From assembly GCA_964559135.1 (NCBI GenBank), contig CAZLGG010000011.1, forward strand, positions 1 through 60,974: a stretch of DNA of 60,974 bases. The letters run 5' to 3'. Shown here in pieces: positions 50,542 to 59,607 of the stretch (position 1 is its first letter; each line of letters opens with the position of its first letter). A program made the position numbers and the translations under genes. Origin of the DNA: DRQF01 sp964559135 (lineage in GTDB: Bacteria; Planctomycetota; GCA-002687715; DRQF01). The notes beneath the pieces were generated by a model. That model did no database searches. It was not told where the DNA came from and was given only the letters and a program-made list of their open reading frames with translations.

Positions 50542-53286
50542 ATGTCGCCTTCCGCCGACGACGAACAGGGCGAGAGCCCTCCGGAAGACGGGGATTCCCT
50601 GATATGGGGCCGGGATGAGGGGTCCGTCGAGGCGGGGATCGAGAGATTCTTCCTGGCGGGTCGGCAGGAAGGCCTCACCCTGGGGGACGCGGGGGCAGAT
50701 CCGTCGGAGAGCCTGCCGACCCAGGATTTGCAGAGCGTCATAGAAAACTTCGCCAAGGACCTCGGCCCCAAGTTGGGCGGCCGGTGGGAGGTTCCCCGAC
50801 GGATGGGGCCTTACGTCTTGAGCCACTATGTGGGGCACGGTGGCATGGGCGTCGTGTTCAAGGCCGTCCACGACGAGACGGGCCAATCGGCGGCCGTGAA
50901 GATCGTTCCCGAGTCCCGCGAAGACCTGGTCCAGGCGCTGGAGCGCGAAGCCGCATCCTTGGCGAACTCTCGACACCCTCACATCCCGGACCTCTTCGGG
51001 TCCGGAAGGACTGGAGGGTATGCCTGGGTGGCCTCGCGTTGGATCGATGGGGAAAGCCTGGCCGACCAGCTCCACGAGCGCAGTACGGTCCGCGAGGCGA
51101 CTCCGATTTCGTCCTCGACACAGCCTACGACGGTATCGAACGGAACTGGAAGCACCTCCCCCCGCCGTGGTCGGCGCCGTCAGAAAGCGGATCGCAAGGA
51201 GTTGCATCGATGCGTGGGATGGGCCCGTGATGTTGCGCGTTCGCTCCAGACCATTCACGACGAGGGTCGCGTACACAGGGATGTGAAGCCCGCGAATCTC
51301 GTCGTGGACGAAGACGGAAAAATCTGGTTGATCGACTTCGGGTTGGCGGAGAGGGCTCACGGGGACTCCGACGACCCCCTTCGCTTTCACCTCGCCGGGA
51401 CCGTCCCTTACATGAGTCCTGAACAGACCTGGGGCGGACGGGTGGGGGTGGGCCCTCCGAGCGACGTCTACGCTCTGGCGATCACGTTTCACGAGGTCAT
51501 CACGGGCTGTCGCGTCGTCCAGTCCGGAGGGGGAGGAGCTCTGCGCGAGATCGCCCTCTCCGACGTTCCCAAGCTGTCGGATCTCGTCGGGGGAATTCCC
51601 GAGGATCTGGATCGTGTTTTTCAAAAGGCCACCCGAAAGAATCCATCCGAGCGTTACCTCCAGGCGGGCCAGCTCGCCAGTGACCTGGACGATTGGCTGG
51701 CCGGCCGGACGCCTCGGATCGCCGTCGCGAAGGCGGAGCGCGGGGCCATCTTGCGCGACGCCGTCTACCTCGTCGTCCTTCTCGCCTTCACCGCTATCCT
51801 GTCCTGGAAACTGGCGCCCACGATGGCCGAGCGACGATGGGCCGAACTCGAGGCCCTGATGGACTCCGGCCGGGCCGAGGAGGTCTACGACGCTTTGGTG
51901 GAGGAGGGAGCCGACCTCACGTCCCAGCCGGGGTTCCGCCGGCTCGCCGAATGGGCGGTGGAGAAGGTGGCGCCCGTTCGAACGAGGGAACTGATTCTGG
52001 GGTGGATCCAAGTCGCCGCGTATCCGGGGTTGACCTCCCTTCGGGCGACCCGCGCCCGGGAAGCGCGGGCGCTCCTGGCTCTGCCCATCTCTCCCCATCC
52101 GGATCTCCTGGCGCAGGTCGTCTACCCCCAAGTGTTCTCTTCAGGGGAAGAGAAGGCGAAGAAGGCCCTCGCGGCTCTCGACCGTCCCCGGTGGCGAGAG
52201 ATCGCGAAGACCCAGCCTCTCCTCCAGGAACTGGCGGCGACGGCTCAAGCGACGATGGGGAACTGGGAGGCCTCCCAGGCGACTCTCCGCGGCATGACAC
52301 GCAAGGTCCCCGACGATGTCCACCTGGTCTTCGAGGCCCTGCGGCTCAAGACGATTTATTTTCGCGGCAAGAGGAAAGCCGTCATCGGCGGCGTCGATGA
52401 CACGAAACTCCGTCAGTGGATGGAAGTTCTCGGCCAGGAATTGTCCCGCACGCACGTTCCCGACGCACTGGTCTCCGCTCACGCCATCCTCGCCCTGGCG
52501 TTGCATGAACTTCTCCCCGCCATCGCCGATTTCGAGAGGATGAAGGCCCCCTGGCCACCGCGGAACCAAGAGGACCTTGCGTGCCACTTGCAGCACGCGG
52601 CGGCGCTCATCGGCGCCGGCGTGGACGAGGGCGCAAAGGCGCATGCCCTTGCGCGACTGGGCCGAATGAAGGCCCGTCTCTTGCTGGACCGTTTTCCCCT
52701 CGTCGGACCGATTCTGGCGAAAAGGATCTACCTCGCTCCCGCGGAGAAGCAAGCCCGCTTGGTGCCGATCTTCCAGGACCTTTACAAAGGACGTCGCCGG
52801 ATTCTGCGGAAGACGCTGACCCAGCATTCCCTCATGTCGGTGGTCGATGCCTGCTATTGGGGCAATGATGCTCCGTCCGGAGAGGCGATGTACCGATTGA
52901 TGGAGAGCGTGTGGCCGGATCTCGAGCCCAAGGCTCGTTATTATTTCTTCCAAGCCACCGTTTACGTCGCTGCGATGGAGACGGAGTATTCAGATGGTTT
53001 GGACAGGCCGACCCGTTTGTCGCGCTACGAGGACGCCCTCCATATCCTGAGCCGCATTCCCGACGACCACCCGAATTTCGCATGGGAGAAGAGGTTTCAA
53101 ACCTTCCAGGCTCGCGTGCGCATTTGGACGATGAAGCCCTCTCCCAAGGAGGAGGAGAAGGTCCGATTGATCGAGATCGCGGACGAACTGGGGGGGCTGA
53201 TCGACCAGAATGTCGAGGACCTCTCCTTGAGAGTCGGTTACGCACGACAACTTGATGCGTACAAGAGACTCTTGGAATCGCCCTAG
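50542..53286 (+). CDS. Transmembrane Ser/Thr protein kinase with large C-terminal helical domain
   Basis: A 914-residue Hanks-type kinase. An acidic N-terminal 85 residues precede the kinase domain (about 90-388): glycine loop GHGGMGVVFKA at 98-108, K120, HRDVKPAN at 245-252, DFG at 265-267, MSPEQ at 291-295. A Ser/Thr/Arg-rich insert (about 181-219) interrupts the domain before the catalytic loop. One membrane helix lies at about 407-424, followed by about 490 mostly helical TPR-like residues outside the membrane. ATG 50542 has AAAGGAA in front and fits the promoter. The ligand and targets are unknown; a 140-residue beta protein is encoded 50 bases downstream. Confidence 0.92.
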   Translation: MSPSADDEQGESPPEDGDSLIWGRDEGSVEAGIERFFLAGRQEGLTLGDAGADPSESLPTQDLQSVIENFAKDLGPKLGGRWEVPRRMGPYVLSHYVGHGGMGVVFKAVHDETGQSAAVKIVPESREDLVQALEREAASLANSRHPHIPDLFGSGRTGGYAWVASRWIDGESLADQLHERSTVREATPISSSTQPTTVSNGTGSTSPRRGRRRQKADRKELHRCVGWARDVARSLQTIHDEGRVHRDVKPANLVVDEDGKIWLIDFGLAERAHGDSDDPLRFHLAGTVPYMSPEQTWGGRVGVGPPSDVYALAITFHEVITGCRVVQSGGGGALREIALSDVPKLSDLVGGIPEDLDRVFQKATRKNPSERYLQAGQLASDLDDWLAGRTPRIAVAKAERGAILRDAVYLVVLLAFTAILSWKLAPTMAERRWAELEALMDSGRAEEVYDALVEEGADLTSQPGFRRLAEWAVEKVAPVRTRELILGWIQVAAYPGLTSLRATRAREARALLALPISPHPDLLAQVVYPQVFSSGEEKAKKALAALDRPRWREIAKTQPLLQELAATAQATMGNWEASQATLRGMTRKVPDDVHLVFEALRLKTIYFRGKRKAVIGGVDDTKLRQWMEVLGQELSRTHVPDALVSAHAILALALHELLPAIADFERMKAPWPPRNQEDLACHLQHAAALIGAGVDEGAKAHALARLGRMKARLLLDRFPLVGPILAKRIYLAPAEKQARLVPIFQDLYKGRRRILRKTLTQHSLMSVVDACYWGNDAPSGEAMYRLMESVWPDLEPKARYYFFQATVYVAAMETEYSDGLDRPTRLSRYEDALHILSRIPDDHPNFAWEKRFQTFQARVRIWTMKPSPKEEEKVRLIEIADELGGLIDQNVEDLSLRVGYARQLDAYKRLLESP

Positions 53287-53336
53287 TCACGGAGACTATG
53301 GATGTGTACGGCCCCCCCAAACAGGAGCAAAAAGTC

Positions 53337-53759
53337 ATGGCAATCCCTCCCCCCCCCGGCGCAGACACCGGTCCGGTCACCGATCAAGGTCAATATGACC
53401 TCGGCGTCACGGTCGGGCTCACCGATATGGACGATTCCCAGATTCCGTCCTTCACTCGGACCTCTGAGGATTACCCGGTCGTGGAGGTCACCGGCGGCGT
53501 TCGAAGTACCATCACGGTGCGTTGCGACGGCGCCACCCCGGGAACGGTTTCGCGGGATCTGACGAGAGCGGAACGGCACGCCATCAACGTGGACCCCTAT
53601 TCCACGACGTTGACCGTGACCGGATTCACGAGTCTGCCCTCGAACCCCACCTTCGACGTGACCTTCGTGGCGGCGCTGGAGATCGTACCCGGCTCCGGGC
53701 AGCCGCCCTCCGCCACGGGCAGTCAGACCGCCACCTATTCCGGAGGCTACTCCACTTGA
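53337..53759 (+). CDS. Small beta-rich protein of unknown function
   Basis: A 140-residue protein beginning MAIPPPPGADTGPVTDQ with many Thr, Val, Ser and Gly in alternating patterns (STITVRCDGATPGTVSR, STTLTVTGFTSLPSNPTFDV), as expected for an immunoglobulin-like beta sandwich. No signal peptide or membrane helix is seen. ATG 53337 follows AGGAG at good spacing; an in-frame ATG at 53298 is possible. It lies between the kinase and exonuclease III genes, overlapping the latter as TTGA. It could be a substrate or partner of the kinase; I do not recognise the family. Confidence 0.65.
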   Translation: MAIPPPPGADTGPVTDQGQYDLGVTVGLTDMDDSQIPSFTRTSEDYPVVEVTGGVRSTITVRCDGATPGTVSRDLTRAERHAINVDPYSTTLTVTGFTSLPSNPTFDVTFVAALEIVPGSGQPPSATGSQTATYSGGYST

Positions 53760-54595
53760 GCGAGAATCCCTGGACCCTCGACGAGGGGCGCCTTTCCCTC
53801 GTCACCTGGAATCTGAACTCCGTCCGCGTTCGCACGCCGCGACTCCTGCGGTTCTTGAAGGAACACGGCCCGGACGTGCTGTGCCTCCAGGAGCTGAAGG
53901 CGGAGGCCTCCGCGTTTCCCACGGCGAAGGTGAAGGAAGCGGGTTACGAGGTCGAGATTCTCGGCCAGCGCACCTACAACGGCGTGGCCGTTCTCTCACG
54001 GGGCCCCATCACCCGGAAAGCCGAGGGATTGGGGGATCCGGCCCTCGATGGTCAGGCCCGTTTTCTCGTCGTGGAAACGCTGGGACTTGGCGTTGCCTCC
54101 GCCTATATGCCCAACGGTCAGTCCGTGGAGTCGGAGAAGTACGCGTTCAAACGGGCATGGTTGGATCGTTTGAATTCATGGCTGCGGACGAGCCCGCTTG
54201 CCCGCAAGCGATTCCTCCTTCTGGGGGACTTCAACATCGCCGCCGACGACCGGGACGTCGCCAATCCGGAGTCTTGGGAGGGAAGCGTTCTCTACAACGA
54301 CGAGATGAGATCCATGGTGTGGGAGAGGTTTCGTGAAGGAGGGCTCTTCGATCTGTTCCGGGTGGGAGAGAAACGACCGGGAATCTATTCCTGGTGGGAC
54401 TACCGGAACCTGGGGTTTCCCAAGAACGACGGGTTGCGCATCGATCACGTCTTCGGCACGGAGGACCTCGTCCCGCTCGTCCGTCGAGGTTTCGTCGATC
54501 GGGAGGAGCGCAAGGAGACGAGTTGTCCCGACGGAACGAAGCCTTCGGACCACGCCCCTTTGGGCGTGGTGATCGATCCCGTGGAAGCCGCCTGA
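53756..54595 (+). CDS. xth: Exodeoxyribonuclease III / AP endonuclease
   Basis: Cuts DNA at abasic sites in base excision repair; 279 residues. The EEP-family motifs are present: VTWNLNSVR near 16-24, LCLQELKAE near 42-50 (metal-binding Glu), ASAYMPNG, LLGDFNIAADDRDV, RIDHVFGT and SDHAPLGV at the C-terminus. The start is a TTG at 53756 overlapping the previous stop (TTGA), with GGAGG upstream. It is followed one base after its stop by a uracil-DNA glycosylase gene, so the two successive repair enzymes are co-expressed. Confidence 0.95.
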   Translation: MSENPWTLDEGRLSLVTWNLNSVRVRTPRLLRFLKEHGPDVLCLQELKAEASAFPTAKVKEAGYEVEILGQRTYNGVAVLSRGPITRKAEGLGDPALDGQARFLVVETLGLGVASAYMPNGQSVESEKYAFKRAWLDRLNSWLRTSPLARKRFLLLGDFNIAADDRDVANPESWEGSVLYNDEMRSMVWERFREGGLFDLFRVGEKRPGIYSWWDYRNLGFPKNDGLRIDHVFGTEDLVPLVRRGFVDREERKETSCPDGTKPSDHAPLGVVIDPVEAA

Positions 54596-54596
54596 C

Positions 54597-55328
54597 GTGG
54601 CGCGCGTCTCATCCTGGAAGACGATCACGGACCGCCTCGCCGCGGATGTGGAAGCTCTGAGTTTCCAGCCCCCGGTGGCCGTCGTCTATAACCCCCTCGT
54701 CTACGCCCGAAAGCCTTTCGACACCTACCTGCGGCGCTGGGGCAGGGGGAAAAAGGAGATCCTTCTGCTCGGCATGAATCCGGGCCCCTTCGGCATGGGG
54801 CAGGTGGGGGTCCCCTTCGGTGAAGTGAATCACGTGCGAGATTTCTTGGGAGTCCAAGGACGGATCGGGAAACCGCCGATCGAGCACCCGAAGCGTCCTG
54901 TCCTGGGTTTCGACTGCCCGCGAAGCGAAGTGAGCGGGCGGCGCCTTTGGAGTTGGGTGGCGCGTCGTTTCGTGACGCCCGAGCGTTTCTTCGAGCGCTT
55001 TTTCGTTCTCAACTACTGTCCCCTCATGTTCATGGAGGAGGGAGGCCGGAACAGGACGCCGGACAAGCTCCCCAGGGAGGAACGGGAACGCCTTTTTGCG
55101 GCCTGCGACCGGGCGCTCAGGCTTGCCGTGGAGAGGCTCCAGCCTCGCCTCGTCGCGGGCATCGGGCGTTTCGCCCGCACAAGGGCGGAGAAAGCCCTGT
55201 CCGGATGGGGATTGGAATTCGGCAGCCTTCCCCACCCGAGCCCGGCGAATCCCGCCGCCAACCGGGGTTGGGACGCCCTTGCCGACGCGGCCCTGGCGAC
55301 CTGGGGCGGGGAAACCTCGGCCTCCTGA
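54597..55328 (+). CDS. SMUG1-type (family 3) uracil-DNA glycosylase
   Basis: Removes uracil (and often oxidised pyrimidines) from DNA, leaving an abasic site; 243 residues. The active-site motif GMNPGPFGMGQVGVPFGE at 59-76 and the C-terminal HPSPANPAANR at 213-223 are the SMUG1 signatures (family 3 motif 1 GMNPGP and motif 2 HPSP). The start is GTG one base after the xth stop. Its product is exactly the substrate of the neighbouring AP endonuclease. Confidence 0.93.
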   Translation: MARVSSWKTITDRLAADVEALSFQPPVAVVYNPLVYARKPFDTYLRRWGRGKKEILLLGMNPGPFGMGQVGVPFGEVNHVRDFLGVQGRIGKPPIEHPKRPVLGFDCPRSEVSGRRLWSWVARRFVTPERFFERFFVLNYCPLMFMEEGGRNRTPDKLPREERERLFAACDRALRLAVERLQPRLVAGIGRFARTRAEKALSGWGLEFGSLPHPSPANPAANRGWDALADAALATWGGETSAS

Positions 55329-55368
55329 GGCGGTTCGCCTCTGCCCGCCCGTCGTGTAAGATGACGGC

Positions 55369-55983
55369 ATGCAGCGCACCCACCGAATGCTCCGTCATCC
55401 ACCCGGTTCCCGCGCCGTGGACCGTGCGGCCATGGAAAACCTCCGGTACATTCGGGAGACAATGGATCGTTCCCGTCCCTTCACGGGCGTTCCCGGTTGG
55501 GGAGGAGTGGCCATGGGAGCGACCGCCTTGATCGCTGCCTGGATCGCATCCCACCAGACATCCGAGGTGGTGTGGATGGGCGTGTGGTTCGCCGAGGCGG
55601 CGCTCGCATTGAGCCTCGGCGCCGCGGCGATGGTCCTCAAGGCGCGTCGATTCGGAGTCTCCCTTCTGAGGGGACCCGGACGGCGATTCCTCGTGGGTCT
55701 CGGCCCGTCGATCGTCGCCGGGGCCATCCTGACCGTCGCTCTGTATCGCGCGGGCGACCTCGAACTGTTGCCGGGGATGTGGCTTTTGCTCTACGGGGCG
55801 GGCGTCGTCACCGCGGGGGCCAGCAGTGTGCGGGTCGTTCCACTCATGGGATTCTGCTTCATGATCCTCGGCGCGGCCGCGTGTTTCACGCCGGCGGCCT
55901 GGTTCAATGAGTGCATGGCTCTCGGATTCGGCGGTCTCCACTTGGTCTTCGGAATCCTGATTGTGAGGCGCTATGGTGGATAG
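55369..55983 (+). CDS. Six-TM membrane protein paired with a winged-helix regulator
   Basis: A 204-residue protein with a hydrophilic N-terminal 40 residues containing ENLRYIRETMDRSRPFTGVP, then about six hydrophobic helices (GVAMGATALIAAWIA onward) and a short basic end. This family is usually followed by a small winged-helix gene, as here (11-base overlap). The biochemical role is not known to me; it may be a sensor or regulator of membrane state. Confidence 0.75.
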   Translation: MQRTHRMLRHPPGSRAVDRAAMENLRYIRETMDRSRPFTGVPGWGGVAMGATALIAAWIASHQTSEVVWMGVWFAEAALALSLGAAAMVLKARRFGVSLLRGPGRRFLVGLGPSIVAGAILTVALYRAGDLELLPGMWLLLYGAGVVTAGASSVRVVPLMGFCFMILGAAACFTPAAWFNECMALGFGGLHLVFGILIVRRYGG

Positions 55984-56347
55984 ATCGACCCATTCCCTGC
56001 GTTCTCGAGATTCGTCCTCGCCTCCCGTCGATGGAGTGGAAGCGGACTGGCGCCTGGACGGATTGGATCGCCTCATCCACGAGCGGGTCCGACTGGGGAT
56101 CATGAGCGCCCTCTCGGTCAACGACGCCTTGGCGTTCCAGGAACTGAAGGAGATCCTCGGGGCGACCGACGGCAACCTCAGCGTCCATGCACGCAAGCTT
56201 GAGCAGGCTGGTTACGTTGCCTGCAAGAAGACGTTTTCCGGGCGGACTCCGCGGACCGAGTTCCGGCTGACCGAGGCGGGCCGCACGGCCCTCGAAGGCT
56301 ATCTCGAGGCCATGGAGGCCCTGATCCGTCGCACGCGCCACGGCTGA
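55973..56347 (+). CDS. Winged-helix transcriptional regulator (MarR/ArsR-like)
   Basis: A 124-residue DNA-binding protein. Residues about 28-110 form a winged helix: LDRLIHERVRLGIMSALSVN, ALAFQELKEILGATDGNLSV with recognition helix SVHARKLEQAGYVACKK, and the wing FSGRTPRTEFRLTEAGRTAL. No extra ligand domain is present, and no cysteine pair that would mark a metal sensor. It overlaps the membrane protein gene by 11 bases and likely controls that operon. Confidence 0.85.
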   Translation: MVDRSTHSLRSRDSSSPPVDGVEADWRLDGLDRLIHERVRLGIMSALSVNDALAFQELKEILGATDGNLSVHARKLEQAGYVACKKTFSGRTPRTEFRLTEAGRTALEGYLEAMEALIRRTRHG

Positions 56348-56363
56348 ACGCCGGGCCGCGCCT

Positions 56364-59021
56364 TCATGGCGACGAGGTGACTCGGACGCGGGGGGTGAGA
56401 TGGGTGAGGCCGACGGCCTGTGAGTAGAGTTGGCTGGCCTTCTCTCGCAGCTCGGGTGCGGGAAGGGTCCGACGCCCGCGGCCCAACGCATCGGTGACGA
56501 CGCGAAGGCGGAGCGGGCGATCCTCCGCGTCGGCGAGGATGCCTTCGGGAGCGAGCCATACATTGCCGGCGAAGCCCTGAAAGACTCCGGGTTCGTTCAG
56601 AAGCTTCGTTCCGAACACGAATTGATAAAGGCTCTCCGCTTCACCGCCTTCCACGGTCAAAGTCACGGTCTGCTTCGACTCGGACCAGACGGCCGCGATG
56701 CGGCAGTCCTTCGAGGGATCGGCCAGCCGTCGCGTGTCTTCGACGAGATCGATGCCGTCGAGGGCGAGGGTGGCCCCCTGATCCAAGAGATCCTCGAGGA
56801 TGAGGACCTCCCACCGGTTGGCCTTCAGGGGGACGTGCCAGGTGGTGGGGCCCGGACCCTTGTTGAAGATCAGCACCTTGGTTCTCTCGAGTCCCTGGCC
56901 GCGATCGAGCAAAAGATGCAGGCGCCAGGGGTCGCCGTAGGCCATCCCTGGCATCGCACCGCGGAGAACCAGGGCTCGATTCCGCGGGATTCGGGTCCTG
57001 ACGACATGGGTCGTGACCAGGCTCCCGGGGTGGTCGGGGCCGATGATGAGTCGACCCTCCTTCACGCGCGCTCGTCCGGGGGGGGCCAAGGTGTTGAGGG
57101 GACGTTTGGGGATCTCGGGGAATCCCTCGAGGACCGTGAGGCGATCGTCGGCTCGCCCCTCCCAGGCCGTGAGTCCCCAAACCCCGAGCCCGATCAGGGC
57201 GGCGGCGCCCGCCGCCGTCCCCACTGGGTGTCCCTCCGCCCAGGTCCTCCAGCGCCCGCGGAGAGGTGAGAGATCCTGGAAGCGCGCATAGGCATGAAGG
57301 GCGATGAGCAGCCAGGCGGGATAGATGAGGTAGGCCGGGGCGAGATAGACGCCGACTTGCTCGAACCAATAGGTCTCCAAGAGGGCGACGAGCGCGGAGC
57401 GTCCGAGCCAAAGGACGAAGAGGATCAGCTCGAAACGAAAGAGAGGGTCCTTCCAGCAGGTCTTTCCAAGGCCCATCTGGGTGAGGGTCGCCACGAGAGC
57501 CAGCAACGGGGCCGCCGAGAAGAGCACGCTCCAAAGGGCGCGCAGGCCGCGCAGCACTGCCCCCTTCTCGAGGAAACTCTGCCCGATGTGAACCGGTAAG
57601 GGGCCCATGGCGGCCTGGATCCTCTCCAGCGCGTCGTCAGTCACGTCGATGAGGGGCAGCCTCGGGCCGGGGTCCACCCAGTGGTCGTCGAGTCTCCAGG
57701 TCTCGGCGGCCTCAAGGGCCCAGCGGCGGAGGGCGTGCGGGAAGAGCCTCGGTCGAAGAGCCGGTATCTGAGATGTCTGTCGGGGCCCGCCCGGAATGCG
57801 ACCGTCATCGCAGGCTTCATTGATCTCCCTAGCCATCCGGGTGTAGAAGGCGCGGGCGGCCCGCGCGTCCCGGTGGTGCCCGTGACGGGCCGCGGCATCC
57901 CGCATCGCCCAGACGAGGAATTGCATCTTGCGATCCCCGTCTCGGGTGAGCATGGCCCCGTTGCGCCATGCCTGCGACTCCAGCTCCGGGGCCAACTCGG
58001 CGAACGCGGGGCTCGCGGCGGAGATCTTCCGACGCAGGTCGGCGTTCAGGGGCTCGAAGCGTCTCCAGGAAGACAGAGCGACGCGGCGGAGCGCGGCGAC
58101 CGCGGACACGAACCCGGGTTCCTCCAACTCGTTGACCACCGCGACTCCGTAGACCGCCTCATTGCGTCGTTCCACCCACGTCTTGGCCGTCGGCACGGCG
58201 AGGAGTGTGGGGGTGGCGAGCAGGAAGGCCAGGGCGAGGGATGGGATCCGACCTCGGCCGTCGAGACGGAAGGTCACGCTCCAGGCGACGAGGGCGATCA
58301 GGCCCGCCGGGAGCAGCCAGAGAACGGCTTCCGCCCGGGTGAGCGCCGTCCAGGCGGCGACGGCACCGAGGAGAACGGCCAGAGCGAGCCGGCGGGTCCA
58401 GGTCTCGCGAACACACAAAAGCCCGGCGAGTGCGGCGAGGATCAAGGTCTGATCGGCGTGAACCCCGTCTCTCACCAGTCGGCTCGTGATTTCTCCGAAG
58501 ATCACGGGGTGAAACAAGGTGGTCAAAAAGCCGATGGCCGCGAGCGTTCGGGGGAAGCCCAAACGCAGCAACGCGACCAGCAACAGCAGGCACGCTGCCA
58601 GGTGAAGGAGGTCCTCGCCGGTGCGCCGCGTGAACCCGAGGCATCTCACGCCCGCCAAGAAGAAGGCGTAGCCCGGGCTCTTGACCAAAAGATACTGGTC
58701 GTAAGATCCGAGCCACCGTCCCTCGAGGAGCGCCGCCGTTTGTCGCGCGTGCACCATGTCGTCCGCGGTGTACTCGCGAGCCTGAAATGCCAACTCCGAA
58801 CTGACATGCAGCCGAACGACGGTCGCCAGGAGAATCAGGGCGAGGAGCGGCCACCAGGCTGGGCCGGGCCCCTTGGCGCAAAGGGCCCTCAATCGTTCCA
58901 CGACTGGCGTCCAGTTCGATCGAGGGGGTCGGGATGCAACCGTGGCCTCCAGGTGACGACGAGATTCGAAGCCGCATCTCACGGGCGGGCCTGCCCCATC
59001 ATATCCCATGCAGGTGATCAT
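56364..59021 (-). CDS. Large polytopic membrane protein, GT-C glycosyltransferase-like
   Basis: An 885-residue protein. About twelve membrane helices cover residues 55-290 and 480-620, with a large soluble C-terminal part (about 640-885). Near the N-terminus an acidic pair (EYTADDMVHARQTAALLEGR) lies in the first extracytoplasmic loop, followed by YDQYLLVKSPGYAFFLAGVR, an arrangement like that of GT-C transferases using polyprenyl-phosphate sugars (PMT/ArnT class). The C-terminal part has beta-rich stretches (ALVLRGAMPGMAYGDPWRLH). The ATG at 59021 has no clear ribosome-binding site and ATG 59009 is an alternative. The substrate is unknown. Confidence 0.68.
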   Translation of the reverse strand: MITCMGYDGAGPPVRCGFESRRHLEATVASRPPRSNWTPVVERLRALCAKGPGPAWWPLLALILLATVVRLHVSSELAFQAREYTADDMVHARQTAALLEGRWLGSYDQYLLVKSPGYAFFLAGVRCLGFTRRTGEDLLHLAACLLLLVALLRLGFPRTLAAIGFLTTLFHPVIFGEITSRLVRDGVHADQTLILAALAGLLCVRETWTRRLALAVLLGAVAAWTALTRAEAVLWLLPAGLIALVAWSVTFRLDGRGRIPSLALAFLLATPTLLAVPTAKTWVERRNEAVYGVAVVNELEEPGFVSAVAALRRVALSSWRRFEPLNADLRRKISAASPAFAELAPELESQAWRNGAMLTRDGDRKMQFLVWAMRDAAARHGHHRDARAARAFYTRMAREINEACDDGRIPGGPRQTSQIPALRPRLFPHALRRWALEAAETWRLDDHWVDPGPRLPLIDVTDDALERIQAAMGPLPVHIGQSFLEKGAVLRGLRALWSVLFSAAPLLALVATLTQMGLGKTCWKDPLFRFELILFVLWLGRSALVALLETYWFEQVGVYLAPAYLIYPAWLLIALHAYARFQDLSPLRGRWRTWAEGHPVGTAAGAAALIGLGVWGLTAWEGRADDRLTVLEGFPEIPKRPLNTLAPPGRARVKEGRLIIGPDHPGSLVTTHVVRTRIPRNRALVLRGAMPGMAYGDPWRLHLLLDRGQGLERTKVLIFNKGPGPTTWHVPLKANRWEVLILEDLLDQGATLALDGIDLVEDTRRLADPSKDCRIAAVWSESKQTVTLTVEGGEAESLYQFVFGTKLLNEPGVFQGFAGNVWLAPEGILADAEDRPLRLRVVTDALGRGRRTLPAPELREKASQLYSQAVGLTHLTPRVRVTSSP

Positions 59022-59607
59022 GGAACGTCACGGGGCGACGATGGTGGCGTTCCCGGCACGAAGAAGGGGATGATGTTCGAGAGTAAGCGTTACGCGCCGG
59101 TGACACGCAGTGGGGCGTCCCTGTTTCCGAAAGCCCCCGGTGATCGTCAGCGATGAGCCTTGCTCGGACCGTGGGCGGCCCCTCGGGGCGTCCCGTCGCG
59201 GGGCATCTGGACCGGTGACGCGCCGGATTCGGGCGGCACGGAGTCTGCAGGGAGGAGCCGAGTCGGATGGAGGCGAGCCAGTTCCGAATGCGTTCGGAGC
59301 GACGGAGGACATCCCTCGCCTCCGCCCGACACTCGCAACAAAAAAAGACCGAACCCGATCGAATCTTCGCGTGCCTGCTGAAGCGCCAACGTGGTGGGCT
59401 GACGGTGACCGGGTTCGGTTGCATGAGCGAGCCCTCGAGCTCGTTGATTTTCCTTGAATACGTCCGTGGGGCTCGGATGTTCCAAGAAAACATGGAGAAT
59501 TGGGTCTCGCGTTTCCATGGGATCGCGTTGCGATGACGTTCCAACGTTCGTGAGCGGGGTCCGAGGTCGGAGGTGGGGGATAGGATGTGCCCGGGAGGTA
59601 AATGGCA
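59022..59607. other. 585-base gap without a supported gene
   Basis: Several frames are open on both strands but none has a recognisable family motif, a good ribosome-binding site or normal residue composition. The gap must contain the promoter of the minus-strand GT-C-like gene and possibly that of the plus-strand lipoprotein. It contains a long inverted repeat with a T-run on the minus strand (59340-59419). Confidence 0.5.
59340..59419 (-). terminator. Orphan minus-strand terminator-like hairpin (possible small RNA 3' end)
   Basis: On the minus strand ACCGAACCCG (59419-59410) pairs perfectly with CGGGTTCGGT (59357-59348), extended by one mismatch and two more pairs, around a 46-base interior that can itself fold. 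The 3' arm is followed by C and seven T (59346-59340). No minus-strand protein gene lies upstream within the gap, so the RNA ending here would be a small RNA or an attenuated leader of the GT-C-like gene. Confidence 0.45.

Noticed and set aside
59348..59419. A 72-base segment with complementary ends, tested as a tRNA
   Set aside because: The terminal stem is good, but no T-arm or anticodon stem-loop can be formed; the T-run after it fits a terminator better.
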